From Sialis fuliginosa (taxonomy: Eukaryota; Arthropoda; Insecta; Megaloptera; Sialidae), in assembly GCA_961205875.1 (NCBI GenBank), contig OY540812.1, forward strand, positions 7,130,001 to 7,194,000: 64,000 nt of DNA, in the 5' to 3' direction. The notes under the pieces are model-generated. The model had not been told where the DNA came from and ran no database searches. It worked only from the letters and a program-made list of their open reading frames with translations. Of this stretch, positions 54,660-64,000 are shown piece after piece (the first letter of the stretch is position 1; the number at the start of each line of letters is the position of its first letter). Position numbers and translations under genes: made by a program.

Positions 54660-55593
54660 ATTGTAGGAATTTCGTGCATTATTGTATTTGTAGTAGTTAA
54701 ATTGTCACCAGGTAAATGAAATATATCATTAAAATTATAACATATTTCCATGAGAGATTTTTTCTCTTCAGGATTCAAATGTGAAGTACGTATTTCGTTT
54801 TGTAACGATAAATTACGATTTTTCGCAGAAATATTTGAACAATTACATTAGAAAATAGTAATGTATTTTTAGGTATCGGTTCTAGCGTAACCTTAATTAT
54901 ATCAATTTGTTTCCGTTTGTCTGAAGTATTCAGAATTGTAGCGTATGCTTTATTATTATAATTAACTTTAGTGATTGCTTTGCATAAAAATACTTCTTCG
55001 CTTATTTTTAATTCAGGGATAATACCTTCTTTTATTTCAGGATTATTTATATTGATTTCTATTAAAGTTTCACTTCGAGGTGAAATTATTTGTTTAAAAT
55101 TAGAATCAGAAATCATACAAATTGAAACAGAAATATAATCATTGATTAATGTTTTATTTTTATAATTAATCGTTGAATTTGTTATTTTTAAATAATCATT
55201 CCCGATAATACCATCGTATGGAATATTTGTTTGTTCAGTAAGAACATAAAATTTGTGGAATTTATTATATATGTTAAAATTAGTTGTACCGATTGTTGCA
55301 TTTGTTTTTTCTTTATTTACACCGCGTATATTAATTTTTTCATTTGTGTTTAGTTTAAATTTAGCATTTAATGAACTAGCTTTTATTATAGAAATGCCTG
55401 CTCCTGTGTCGATTAATAATTTTAAATAACCTGTTTTTGATTGTTCGCATGAAATATGTAAATATGAGTTTGTATCATGTAAATTAAAAATTAAATTATT
55501 TTTATTTTCAATGTTATTGTTATTGTTAGCTCCTAAAGATTTGTTATTTATACATCCGTCAGTAGAGCTGTGTTTGAAGGTGTACTTTTCATG
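54660..55593 (-). pseudogene. Pol remnant: retropepsin and pre-RT segment only
   Basis: After the -1 shift from gag, the frame reads an aspartic protease with the active-site motif LLIDTGAG (around 55400-55420) and the flap-to-C-terminal element YDGIIGNDYL. A linker of about 110 residues follows. The frame then breaks near 54840 and stops at 54775-54777. In another frame the conserved pre-RT segment can be seen (HLNPEEKKSL, then FHLPGDNL) as far as HEIPT near 54670. Reverse transcriptase, RNase H and integrase, which should come next, are absent. Confidence 0.88.
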
Positions 55594-56507
55594 TTTTTTG
55601 AATTTGAAGGTTTGTTCGATTCGTTAAAAATTCGTTTTCTACATTCTTCGATATTATGACCTTTAAATTTACAATATCTACAAAATTTTGGAAATTGTTT
55701 ATAATTATTATGTGAGTATATACTTGTAGATTGAATTTGATTAACATGTTTTTTATTTTTGAAACAATTTTGTGTAGAATGACCTTCTTTGTTACATATT
55801 TTACAGAATTTTGACATTGAATTATGTGTTCTGTATGGATTATTTTTATACATATTTTGTACTTGTTCTTCATTAATGGCTAGCGATATTGCTTCGTTTA
55901 AATCACTTATCGTTCTGCCACGTAATTGATTTGAAATTTCAGGAGTGCAATAGTAAATTAATCTGTTTAATGAAATTTGATTAATCATAGATATTTGACC
56001 TAGTAGATCTTGTTCATTAGAATTATTTGATTGAACGGCGTTGATTGCGCGTTTTTGAATTGATTCTAGTCTAAATGCGTATTGTTGTATAGTTTCGCGT
56101 GTTGATTGTTGCAATGAAGTAAGCTCATTTAAAATTTGTGCATAATGTTTTTTATCTTGGTACATGGTTTTTAGAAATGACTTTAACTCTTCCCAATTAT
56201 TGAAAATTCGATTAGTAATAGCTGTTTTTGCTTTACCTTGTATTTTAGTATGAACGTAATCTAGTAAAATAGAACTTTGCTGATGATTTGCTAAACGAAA
56301 TGCTCGATTGCAATCAGATAAAAATGAAGATAAATCTTCGCGGTTTCCATCAAACGAGTTTATGAATTTAAATAATGAATCGATTGAGATTATTTCAATC
56401 GGCTGCGATTGTGGATCTTGATTTTGTTCTATACTATCACTGTTTTGTGAGGAAATTGGAATGGAGGATTGAGTTGCCATATTTAAGAAATGTAAATTGA
56501 TGTTCAA
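55548..56507 (-). CDS. gag: Errantivirus Gag with two zinc knuckles
   Basis: This ORF of 319 codons has a capsid-like helical region (with QYAFRLESIQKRA) and two C-terminal CX2CX4HX4C zinc knuckles, CKICNKEGHSTQNC and CRYCKFKGHNIEEC. It would form the internal particle protein and bind RNA. The ATG at 56507 is used; a second ATG nine codons in (MATQSS) is also possible. The leader between it and the 5' LTR is about 350 bases. The ORF overlaps the protease frame at its end. Confidence 0.92.
   Translation of the reverse strand: MNINLHFLNMATQSSIPISSQNSDSIEQNQDPQSQPIEIISIDSLFKFINSFDGNREDLSSFLSDCNRAFRLANHQQSSILLDYVHTKIQGKAKTAITNRIFNNWEELKSFLKTMYQDKKHYAQILNELTSLQQSTRETIQQYAFRLESIQKRAINAVQSNNSNEQDLLGQISMINQISLNRLIYYCTPEISNQLRGRTISDLNEAISLAINEEQVQNMYKNNPYRTHNSMSKFCKICNKEGHSTQNCFKNKKHVNQIQSTSIYSHNNYKQFPKFCRYCKFKGHNIEECRKRIFNESNKPSNSKNMKSTPSNTALLTDV
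55593..55599 (-). promoter_or_regulatory. Candidate -1 ribosomal frameshift site (A AAA AAC)
   Basis: In the gag reading frame the codons TCA AAA AAC contain the heptamer A AAA AAC. Slipping back one base there opens directly into the protease frame without a stop. This matches the -1 gag-pol shift used by this retroelement group. A downstream pseudoknot was not assessed. Confidence 0.8.
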
Positions 56508-56847
56508 ACTTACAGAATTAGTATTGATAGATGTTGAATCATTGGAATTGAAACTGGTGTTGCCATCTGTTGTTTGGATGATTGGTTGATTCTTTTTCTT
56601 TCGGTTTTAACGACTGAAGTCGACCCTTGAGTTTTGATGTAATTGATCACGAAGATCTTTAATTATACAAATATCACGATAACTATATTTTAATTTGAAC
56701 TCGAACAATCGAATGTTAATTCTAATCCTAGCACAAACATCAAATTTAAGTGTCTCGTAATGAATATTTTTTAAAATTCTTCTTACACTTTTTTTTTTAA
56801 AAAGCAAAACCGTTTTTACACTTTTTCTAAGGTTTTCCGAATGCTAA

Positions 56848-56858
56848 CGACTGCGCCA
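56848..56858 (-). other. Primer binding site, tRNA-Ser type
   Basis: Three bases after the 5' LTR the sense strand reads TGGCGCAGTCG. This is complementary to a tRNA-Ser 3' acceptor end with CCA, a primer used by several insect errantiviruses. Confidence 0.8.
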
Positions 56859-56861
56859 AGT

Positions 56862-57365
56862 TGTTATAGTATGTCCTTGTGACTGTACCAAGTTTTGTAG
56901 GTTTACCAATCTGATCTTCTCCAAAGTGCGTCGTGGTACAATTAATACAACATATTACTTTTATATATATTTATTAAAGATTTATTGAATATGTTATGTA
57001 TATATGTAATATATTTATTATAATATGGTATATGGTAATTGTGTTCAAGAGATAAAAACAACAGCACACAGACCAATAATTTGTAAGACGATGATGTTAT
57101 GTCTTTGCTTGCTTTTTACTAATTGTCCCTTGTTACTTTTACTGAACTTAAAATGGTTTGTAATTCCATGTGAAAATGTGTGGGTAGATGTATGGACTAT
57201 AGAGTCTGCGTATTTATATATGATAAGGATTTGGTGCTACTGTGTTTATCACTGAAATATAATATTCATGTGTATGTCTGTCTTAAGGAATGTATTGTGG
57301 GTGTTGTATGTGATACAGGGTGTATGTAATGTATGTACATATGTAATATGTGTGAATATATAACA
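56862..57365 (-). repeat. 5' LTR
   Basis: This 504-bp LTR should contain the promoter and transcription start of the element. It differs from the 3' LTR at 2 of 504 positions (56868 and 57034). The termini are TGTTAT and ATAACA. Confidence 0.97.
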
Positions 57366-59332
57366 TACTGTTAATATTTTTTACACTAGTTGTAAATCAA
57401 TCTATATATGGAACTATAGCTTGAATAAGTATTTTAATTTTATTCTAATTATACAATAGATGTAATAACCATGTTATGAAGAATAATGTGATTTTCGTAT
57501 GATAATTTATAATAATGTGAGTAAGAAATCGTTTCCTATGTGTTTGAAAATGACGAAAGAAATTTGAAAAGATAATACCGGGGATTTATAATCGAATCAA
57601 ACTTCGAACGTAAATTTAATACGGGGGATATCATAAAACTGGAATGCTTTTTTCTGCCACAGTGATATAAGCATGATGATTGAACGGATTAGTTCGAGCA
57701 TGATGAGAAAGTAAAGATAATTTTTCAAACAGAAAAAAAACGTCAGGACGGATAAGCATTCATACAAACGAAAGCACGAGACGAAAAAAAAATGTTGAAT
57801 TGTTTCCCTGCAACAAACGGCGTGTGTAAAAAATGATTTCTTGGGCTGTCACCGGTGGATTTTTACATTTCTAGTCCGCATTGGCTCTTTATGTACTTTA
57901 TGTGTTTTCCAGAGGCGTGCAAATTTTAGTTTACGGCAGATTGAATATATAAACATATTTAAAACTCTAATTGTTATGCATTTTTTTCATTGTTGTTAAA
58001 TTTAATTGCCAACTGACAAAGGACAGTTATTTTTTGGGAATCATCTGTCCTTGTCTTTTAAAAAACTGGAAAAGACACATTTTGTACTTTTTTCAAATAT
58101 TTCAGAAGTATTATTTCTTTATGTATATATTATATTACTGTACAGCTACTTATGTATAAAATTAAGGTACTAGTCTATTATATCCCCGGCATTTGAAGAT
58201 ATCAAGTTTCATGTATTATAAGTTATAAGATGTGAGTAAAGTGTGTACTATTAGTTTAAATATTTATTATTGCGTATTAATCTAACAAAACTAACCAAAC
58301 CGATTTCGCCCCAATAGATTGTCCTAACCAAGAACAGTTTGATTAAATCTTCGCATCATGTATAATTTAATTACCATGTTGCAGTTTTCGAAAATAATAA
58401 CCGAATATACAATAATTATCTATTTAATTAAAAATATTGAATTTAATTTACACACATTGGCGCTGATACACTACATGACACTAGTCATCTGCAAATTTTA
58501 ATTTACCGAAATGTTGTAGTTTAGGGTCCTTTTTAAATAAATATGCAGATTTATCAATACTTAATTTCATTTATTAATTCGTTCAACCGAATTGTACTGT
58601 CATATCTACATTTATTTTAATTAGACACTTTTTTTTCATAGTTTTTTTTTAGTTCTAAAGGGGAGCCTATGCCGATCCCTCCGTTAAGAATTATTATATT
58701 ATGTAAAATTGTGGTAAGAAAAAATAAATTTATATATATTAGATTTTTATGACTAAAGTAAATATATTTAAAATTCATTTTTTTATGTACTGAAGAACAG
58801 TGGCAAAAATTGTGGTGACCTAACCTAACCTAACCTCATCTAAGTATTTAAAAATAATTCTCCATCCAAACTGTATTATTAAAATACGACCTGCATGTCC
58901 CAAGTTAAGTGAAACTTAAATTTAATTTTGTTACGTCATTGAAACGATGTACCCTTATTTTTTAAAACTATGTACCGCTACTGTACGCTGTATATTTGTA
59001 TGGATGAGGGGTCAAAAGATTGATTAACTCTTCAAGTCGGTGTTTCGTGTGCCTGCTTTCTACTCGTGTGACAGTTGACAGCAGACGTGTTGTTTTTTTA
59101 ACCTTCGCTCTTTTTGTTCACAGTTTTCAACAGGCTATAATTATTTCGATTGCCAGTTTTCAACACTAATTTGAACTTTACAAGATGCTTCATTAGGGTG
59201 ATATACATTCAAATTGAAATACGATAATGCACAATTGTTGTTTTTCAGTGTATTTTAGTTGAATGAAAAGTCTTACGATTAGTGTTGTGAAGATACTTTA
59301 AATTACTTATAACTAAAACAAACCTGAAAAGT

Positions 59333-59566
59333 ATCGATTTTCTTATGTAGGCGTTTTCATGATCGTTGTCCATAACAACTTGTTTTTCGGACTATTGTCC
59401 ACATTGTCGCGTTTCTTCTCTTATTAAAGTTCTTCATAAGTATTTCTGAAACACTTGTGAAGAAGACTGACATGAGAGTCGAAACGTCAAGAGGAGAAGA
59501 AATGTGACAACGTGGACAATAGTCAGAAAATTAAGTTCATAAAGTAACAAAAATTTGAAAATCGAT
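59333..59566. repeat. Nested inverted repeat with GAAACGTC motif
   Basis: Outer arms ATCGATTTTC and GAAAATCGAT, middle arms around ACTATTGTCCACATTGTC (left) and its partner (59492-59527), and an inner hairpin TTCTTCATAAGT/ACTTGTGAAGAA are all paired. The whole is about 234 bp. The text AGTCGAAACGTC occurs at the ends of many retroelements, so it may be a fragment of one. Confidence 0.7.
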
Positions 59567-59854
59567 AAATAGTAACTAAATTTGCTCGATTAATTTGTAG
59601 ATTGTAGTAATATATTATTATATACAGAAATATAATATATTAAAACTCATATGATATAAATAAATGATTTCTAATATGAAATATAAAAAAAAAAAAACAA
59701 AAAAAATGCATTGGGCTAAAATAATCCTTGTTTTACAAATAACAAAAAAATGATATCTTCTAATTTTTCCCTTATAAGCAATCTTTTTGTCTTGCTTTAA
59801 GTAGCTTTTTTCCTGTGTACCCATTTTCGTACATTGGGTTTTATACAAATATTA

Positions 59855-60190
59855 TCTGTACCCGCGGTTTCACTCGCGTGGACTACGGAATTATTGTTTA
59901 GGATTTTTGAAAAATATAGTTAATAATATACACATTTCTTAACTACATTATATTATTCAATATTTCAATATTTAAGTATTGTAAAAGAGCGCGCTGTTGA
60001 CAAACTTTTTTATAATACTATTATGTTAGCTAACATAACATAATACATACGAAAACCTGGGCAAAGAAATATCTATGAATTAAAAAAAATACAACATGTA
60101 AATCGGATAAGTGGTTCCCGAGTGATAAATGCACTAACGGACAGATAGACAGACAGAGAGACGTTATGTTTTATAATATATATATAGATT
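59855..60190. repeat. Interspersed repeat, CCCGCGG start and GACAGACAG end
   Basis: The block opens ACCCGCGGTTTCACTCGCG and ends with GACAGATAGACAGACAGAGA, then an AT-rich tail. This start and tail combination is common among short interspersed repeats of insects. It has no ORF. A second, related-looking block with CCGATCTTTATGAAATTTGG occurs near 60880. Confidence 0.5.
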
Positions 60191-62025
60191 GAAAAACACC
60201 TACAGAATATCAAAGATACATATATACATAAAATATGAAATATAGTATATATAATAATAAATATAATATAATAATATATAAATCGCATTTACAGTATACT
60301 ACCTACATGGATAAGAAAAAACGCACTAACGTTTTAAATTTTATAATAAAATTTACCCCGAGCTAAAGCTTTGAATATGCATACCGCTGTGTTTGAACAA
60401 GGTGTTAATGTTTATGAATAAGAACCTTATATTACAGAAAAGAGAGAGAGCGATATATAAGTACGATATTAAAATCCTATGTTACAAAGCTTTCACGTAA
60501 AGATTGTAAAAGCTTCGCTATTATAATACAGTGTTTTTTTAATAATTGTAATAATATAAATTTCAATTTACATATTTTTTAATATTTAAAAATAATGGTT
60601 ACTCTAAAGAGTATATTAAATAAAAATTCTTTTTGCAATTTACATAATATTTTCAATTCTTAAATAATATATACAAGTATTTTAATTTTTGTAATAACAA
60701 TATTTCACCGCGGGCATTTTAGGTTATTTGTAAAGAATTTTGACGAGATATTTTTTATTAAGGAAATATTTTTCGATCTTAGACTTTTGCTGTTTGAACA
60801 GATAATCTATTTTTTATCCCTTTTGTCATGTGTATCTGTCTCTCTGCCTATCTGTTTGTTACCTTTTCACGACTAAACTGTTGAACCGATCTTTATGAAA
60901 TTTGGCAGGGATATAGCTTGCGTCCTGAGGAAGGACATAAAAAATGATTAGATAAAACAAAATGGAGACAAATGTTTTATCGACTATCATAAGAAAAATC
61001 TGTGTTACACAACCTTCTTCTTCATGAGTTTTACATCTGACAGCTTCTAGCTTAACTTGTTAATTTTAAATAGAAGAGTATTTTGCCTGAAGTTATCCTT
61101 TAAACAATATATATAACTATACAGAGAAACGTATTAAAATAAAATGTTTAACACCCTTTTCGCCTCTCTTTAGGAGTTGAAAGGCAGACATCCCAAAAAT
61201 TTTAGATCCAGGGATTTATGCCGGGTGTTGATGAGTCAGTCACTCAGAAACTTTCTTAATATATTCTGTATAAAACTTATCTAAAAATATTATCGAACTT
61301 CCTTTCAATCAATCTAAGCCCGAGTTAACCGAATTTCTAAAAAAATAAATGTCATATAATCTAAATGAGCTAGCTGAAACGTAGTTACGTTAATAGGTAT
61401 ACTGTATTCTTGTGTATAATTTAAGTAAAAAAGTATCTATATTATTAAATAATATACAATAATATATATTTGTTTTGTATTGTACAATGTACATACATAC
61501 ATATATTAGATTGTATGATACAAGAACCATTTTATAAGACATGAATACTGATAATGGTAACATATGTTTCGTCTGCACTAATAAATAAATATAAATAACT
61601 GCAATGACATGTAAGTACGAATGTCTGTAGAAGCATGAATACATTCGACGTGAGATTTATCGGAGCAAGGTTGTTTTATTTATATAAACAAAAGATATTC
61701 CTCCAAGAAATAGCAACATACACAAGTATTTTTATTTGCAGTTTTGGACGACACATGTTACATCGGTACAATATTATATGAGCAGAGACTGTGCCATTCT
61801 TGTCTGTATAAGCCCCATATTATGTAACATATATGTATTGGAACCAGTAGCGGGTAAATAATAATAAAATGCGGTGTGGTTGTGTGATTTTTGTGTGTAC
61901 TTTGATTGAAAAGTTAAAAATACTGTTTCTTTGGATTATAATTTATTCCACAGCTTAGGTGATTTTTCGAAGAGGAATAATCCAAAGAATACGCATACTT
62001 TGAATAGTATCAAAGCGTATAAAAA

Positions 62026-62060
62026 AATTTCGTTACTTTTCTAAGAAAAGTAACGAAATT
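62026..62060. repeat. Perfect 35-bp palindrome
   Basis: Seventeen bases starting AATTTCGTTACTTTTCT are followed by one A and then their exact reverse complement. It lies next to a smaller inverted pair, CTTTGGATTAT/ATAATCCAAAG, at about 61928 and 61980. Confidence 0.9.
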
Positions 62061-62220
62061 ATTGAGAAAATAATAATATTTAAATTCATTACACAAATTT
62101 ACAAAATTGTGGGTCATAAAATGTGCAAAAAATGACTACTTTGACAATATTTATAAATATATTATTAACCCCTTTAATTTAAACTTTTACTTTTGATTGT
62201 ACGATTTTTTCTCCGGGATA

Positions 62221-62620
62221 TACTATAGGCTGTTTCACTTAAGATTTCAGCGGTAGCTAACATAAGAAGCATAATACGCGCTTCTGATTGGGTAAATTTT
62301 TTCACTGACACAATAATTTATGTTGCCTTGGAAACAAATACAATTAAATTCAAATTGTCAGATTAGTTATTTTAAAAATATGTATTATATTATCGACACT
62401 AGGATATTAAAAAAACTAATATTCATAATACAAAAGTGAGTTTTATTTCTTACAAATTCTAGAGTGTATGTAAAAACGATTGCCAGTTTTTTTAACGTGG
62501 AGTATCGCTTCTTCCTATCTTTATTCTATAGGCTAGCCTGGTACGAGAATAGTGCCTGTGTGAATCATACCGTCTAATGCCCGCCCACCACTGTAATCTT
62601 AAATGAAACAGACTGTAGTA
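62221..62620. mobile_element. TA-target MITE family, copy 2 (well preserved)
   Basis: The body (62223-62618, 396 bp) starts CTATAGGCTGTTTCACTTAA and ends TTAAATGAAACAGACTGTAG, matching inverted repeats of about 28 bases. TA dinucleotides flank both ends. The TA duplication suggests a Tc1/mariner-like mobiliser. It has no transposase and is the same family as 46535-46900. Confidence 0.88.
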
Positions 62621-64000
62621 TGAAGGTTTTGTCATCTGAATAATTTGTTGAGAAATTTTATTTTGACCCCTCCCCCATTTGCTATTCAAATCTGGCACTG
62701 CTGTATTGTTTATGTATTTTAATCAATGTGTAGATGACAAAATATGAATGTTTCTCATTTAAGCTAGAACATTTATGTACAGATTACAGATATTCGTAGT
62801 AAGAAGTTAAGACAGCCCGAATCGATTTGATTGTACGAGTAATCGTGAAGTCTTGGCGAGAGCCGTATTTTCCGATTTTATCAATCAATATAAATTTATT
62901 GCATATTAGTATACTTATTTTTTACGTTTATTTCTATTTTTATGCTTGCTAAAAATAATACATATAAATAATACAAATAAATTCGGACATAATAAAAAAT
63001 AAAATACACGTTTACATTTACACTGATATAATACACTTTTCTAAATAGGATTGTATCAGTACTGCATAATGTATTTAATAATTAACAATATTAAATTAAA
63101 AACAAGATTAATAATTATTGGAGACTCCCTTGGTCCTGTTTGTCGAAATAAGGTTTAATATTAGATATTCATTTCAGTGAAAATTATTGTATGAGGGGGA
63201 GGGGGCGATGAGAAATGTGATTGAAAATTGAGTCGCAAATACTAAAAGGTTGAGAAACGCTGACTTACTATATATTTAACTAATGTAAATGGATATTTAA
63301 TTAAGAAGTTGTTTTAATTTGTTCAAATTATAAACGCATATTCATTTGAAACGCCACTGTTAAGGAGATGTTATTTCACGTAACAATGGTTTGAAAATCC
63401 TTAAAGATAGGTCGACAATCAAGTAAGGTTCATATCTCGGACCATGGGTATTTTTCTTTTTTGTTTGGTGTGTGTGTGTGTCATTTCTTTTGATATTTAT
63501 TTTTATCAACACTGCCTTTACCCTATATAAGTTTTTCCTGTCATCGCTTTGTATTAAAAGCTACGTTCTTAGAAATACCCAGAGGTTTTATGTTTAAGGG
63601 ATTTTTCTGAAATTATTTTGATAATTTTCTTTTGAACAACGCATTTTTCATTCTCTTTTATACAGTCGTATAGGTTTAAATAATATCAAACTAGATTCTT
63701 AAAAGAAAATAACACGAACTACAATGTGGAATATGAATTGGGGTTGAAATTTTCAATAATCATTTTGAGAATTAGTTTTTGGTACATAAAAAAAATAATT
63801 AGTGGAAATGTATACTTTTTGTAATCTTAAAGAAAAAGTTTGAACTTTGAAAATAAAGTTTGAATTTAAAAGATTTGTAAACGTTCACTTGATGAATAAA
63901 TAAATAGAACTTACATTTTATTTGAATCAAATTAGCTAATGGTAGGTTCGCTTTCATATCGGTGTTCTTGGAATCTTGTTGAATTTAGTTTAAAGTTAAA
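62621..64000. other. AT-rich intergenic sequence
   Basis: Apart from a short TG run near 63469-63481, nothing beyond AT-rich noncoding DNA was seen here. Confidence 0.4.

Larger units (their letters stand above)
51875..57369 (-). mobile_element. Errantivirus-type LTR retrotransposon lacking most of pol
   Basis: The element spans 51879-57365 (5,487 bp) on the minus strand and is flanked by identical 4-bp repeats TACT (51875-51878 and 57366-57369). It has two LTRs of 504 bp, a tRNA-Ser-type primer site, a polypurine tract, gag, a protease in the -1 frame and an env-like gene. This is the layout of insect Gypsy-group errantiviruses, which normally run 7-8.5 kb. Between the protease/pre-RT segment and env there is no reverse transcriptase, RNase H or integrase; the deletion junction lies near 54640-54660. 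Pol also carries a reading-frame break near 54840. The copy cannot copy or integrate itself. The near-identical LTRs indicate a recent insertion, presumably using enzymes supplied by another copy. Confidence 0.93.
57366..62222. other. Intergenic repeat-rich region
   Basis: No gene can be supported here. The region holds a nested inverted repeat (59333-59566), a repeat starting with CCCGCGGTTTCACTCGCG (59860-60190), another repeat-like block (about 60830-61250), a 35-bp palindrome (62026-62060) and a short CCTAA run (58819-58836). Remaining ORFs are short, AT-rich and unconvincing. Confidence 0.5.

Noticed and set aside
54775-55116. A 113-codon ORF considered as a separate gene
   Set aside because: It is the in-frame continuation of the retroelement protease/pol frame, not an independent gene.
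52042-57255. Two nearly identical 76-codon plus-strand ORFs at 52042-52272 and 57025-57255
   Set aside because: They lie inside the two LTRs, antisense to the element, and duplicate each other only because the LTRs do.
58819-58836. CCTAA repeats as an interstitial telomere
   Set aside because: Only about three units are present, too few to support telomeric origin, although the unit matches the insect telomere repeat.
60073-61644. Tyr/Ile-rich ORFs at 60073-60288 and 61390-61644
   Set aside because: They are AT-rich chance ORFs within repeats, with no recognisable domain or splice context.

Overview
The window is AT-rich nuclear DNA from an insect. It has short introns with canonical GT-AG junctions, single-copy metazoan genes, an errantivirus-type LTR element that uses a tRNA-Ser primer, and several hAT and TA-target MITEs. 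The order cannot be settled from the sequence alone. No bacterial features, tRNA, rRNA or CRISPR array were seen. All exon models below were built by reading splice sites, phase and protein similarity from memory. For every complete multi-exon model the exon lengths add up to a multiple of three.

The left half (1-32 kb) is gene-dense. In order it holds NSA2 (-), cyclin K (+), the FERM tyrosine phosphatase Pez/PTPN14-21 (-), BCKDHA, the branched-chain keto acid dehydrogenase E1 alpha subunit (+), regucalcin/SMP-30 (-), WDR6 (-), taspase-1 (+) and a Girdin/Daple (CCDC88) homologue (-). NSA2/cyclin K, Pez/BCKDHA and WDR6/taspase-1 are divergent pairs; WDR6 and taspase-1 start codons are only about 105 bp apart. 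Three foldback inverted repeats sit between the convergent ends of taspase-1 and Girdin.

From 32.3 to about 49.4 kb lies one large minus-strand gene, an FRMPD4/Preso homologue with WW, PDZ and FERM domains. Its 5' coding exon lies about 7 kb upstream of the WW exon, and its introns contain two hAT MITEs with perfect 8-bp target duplications, a hAT transposase fragment and other inverted-repeat elements.

From 51.9 to 57.4 kb is a complete LTR insertion on the minus strand. It has two 504-bp LTRs that differ at two positions, a TACT target duplication, a PBS and PPT, gag, a protease in the -1 frame and a long env. The reverse transcriptase, RNase H and integrase are missing. The remaining ends (49.4-51.9 and 57.4-64 kb) hold repeats and no gene I can support.

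The host genes do not form a pathway; they are unrelated housekeeping and cytoskeletal/signalling genes. The observations most worth checking are the pol-less but recently mobile errantivirus, the altered WPD loop of Pez, the long lysine-rich insertion in taspase-1, the tandem serine-rich repeats in FRMPD4, and the cluster of foldback elements.
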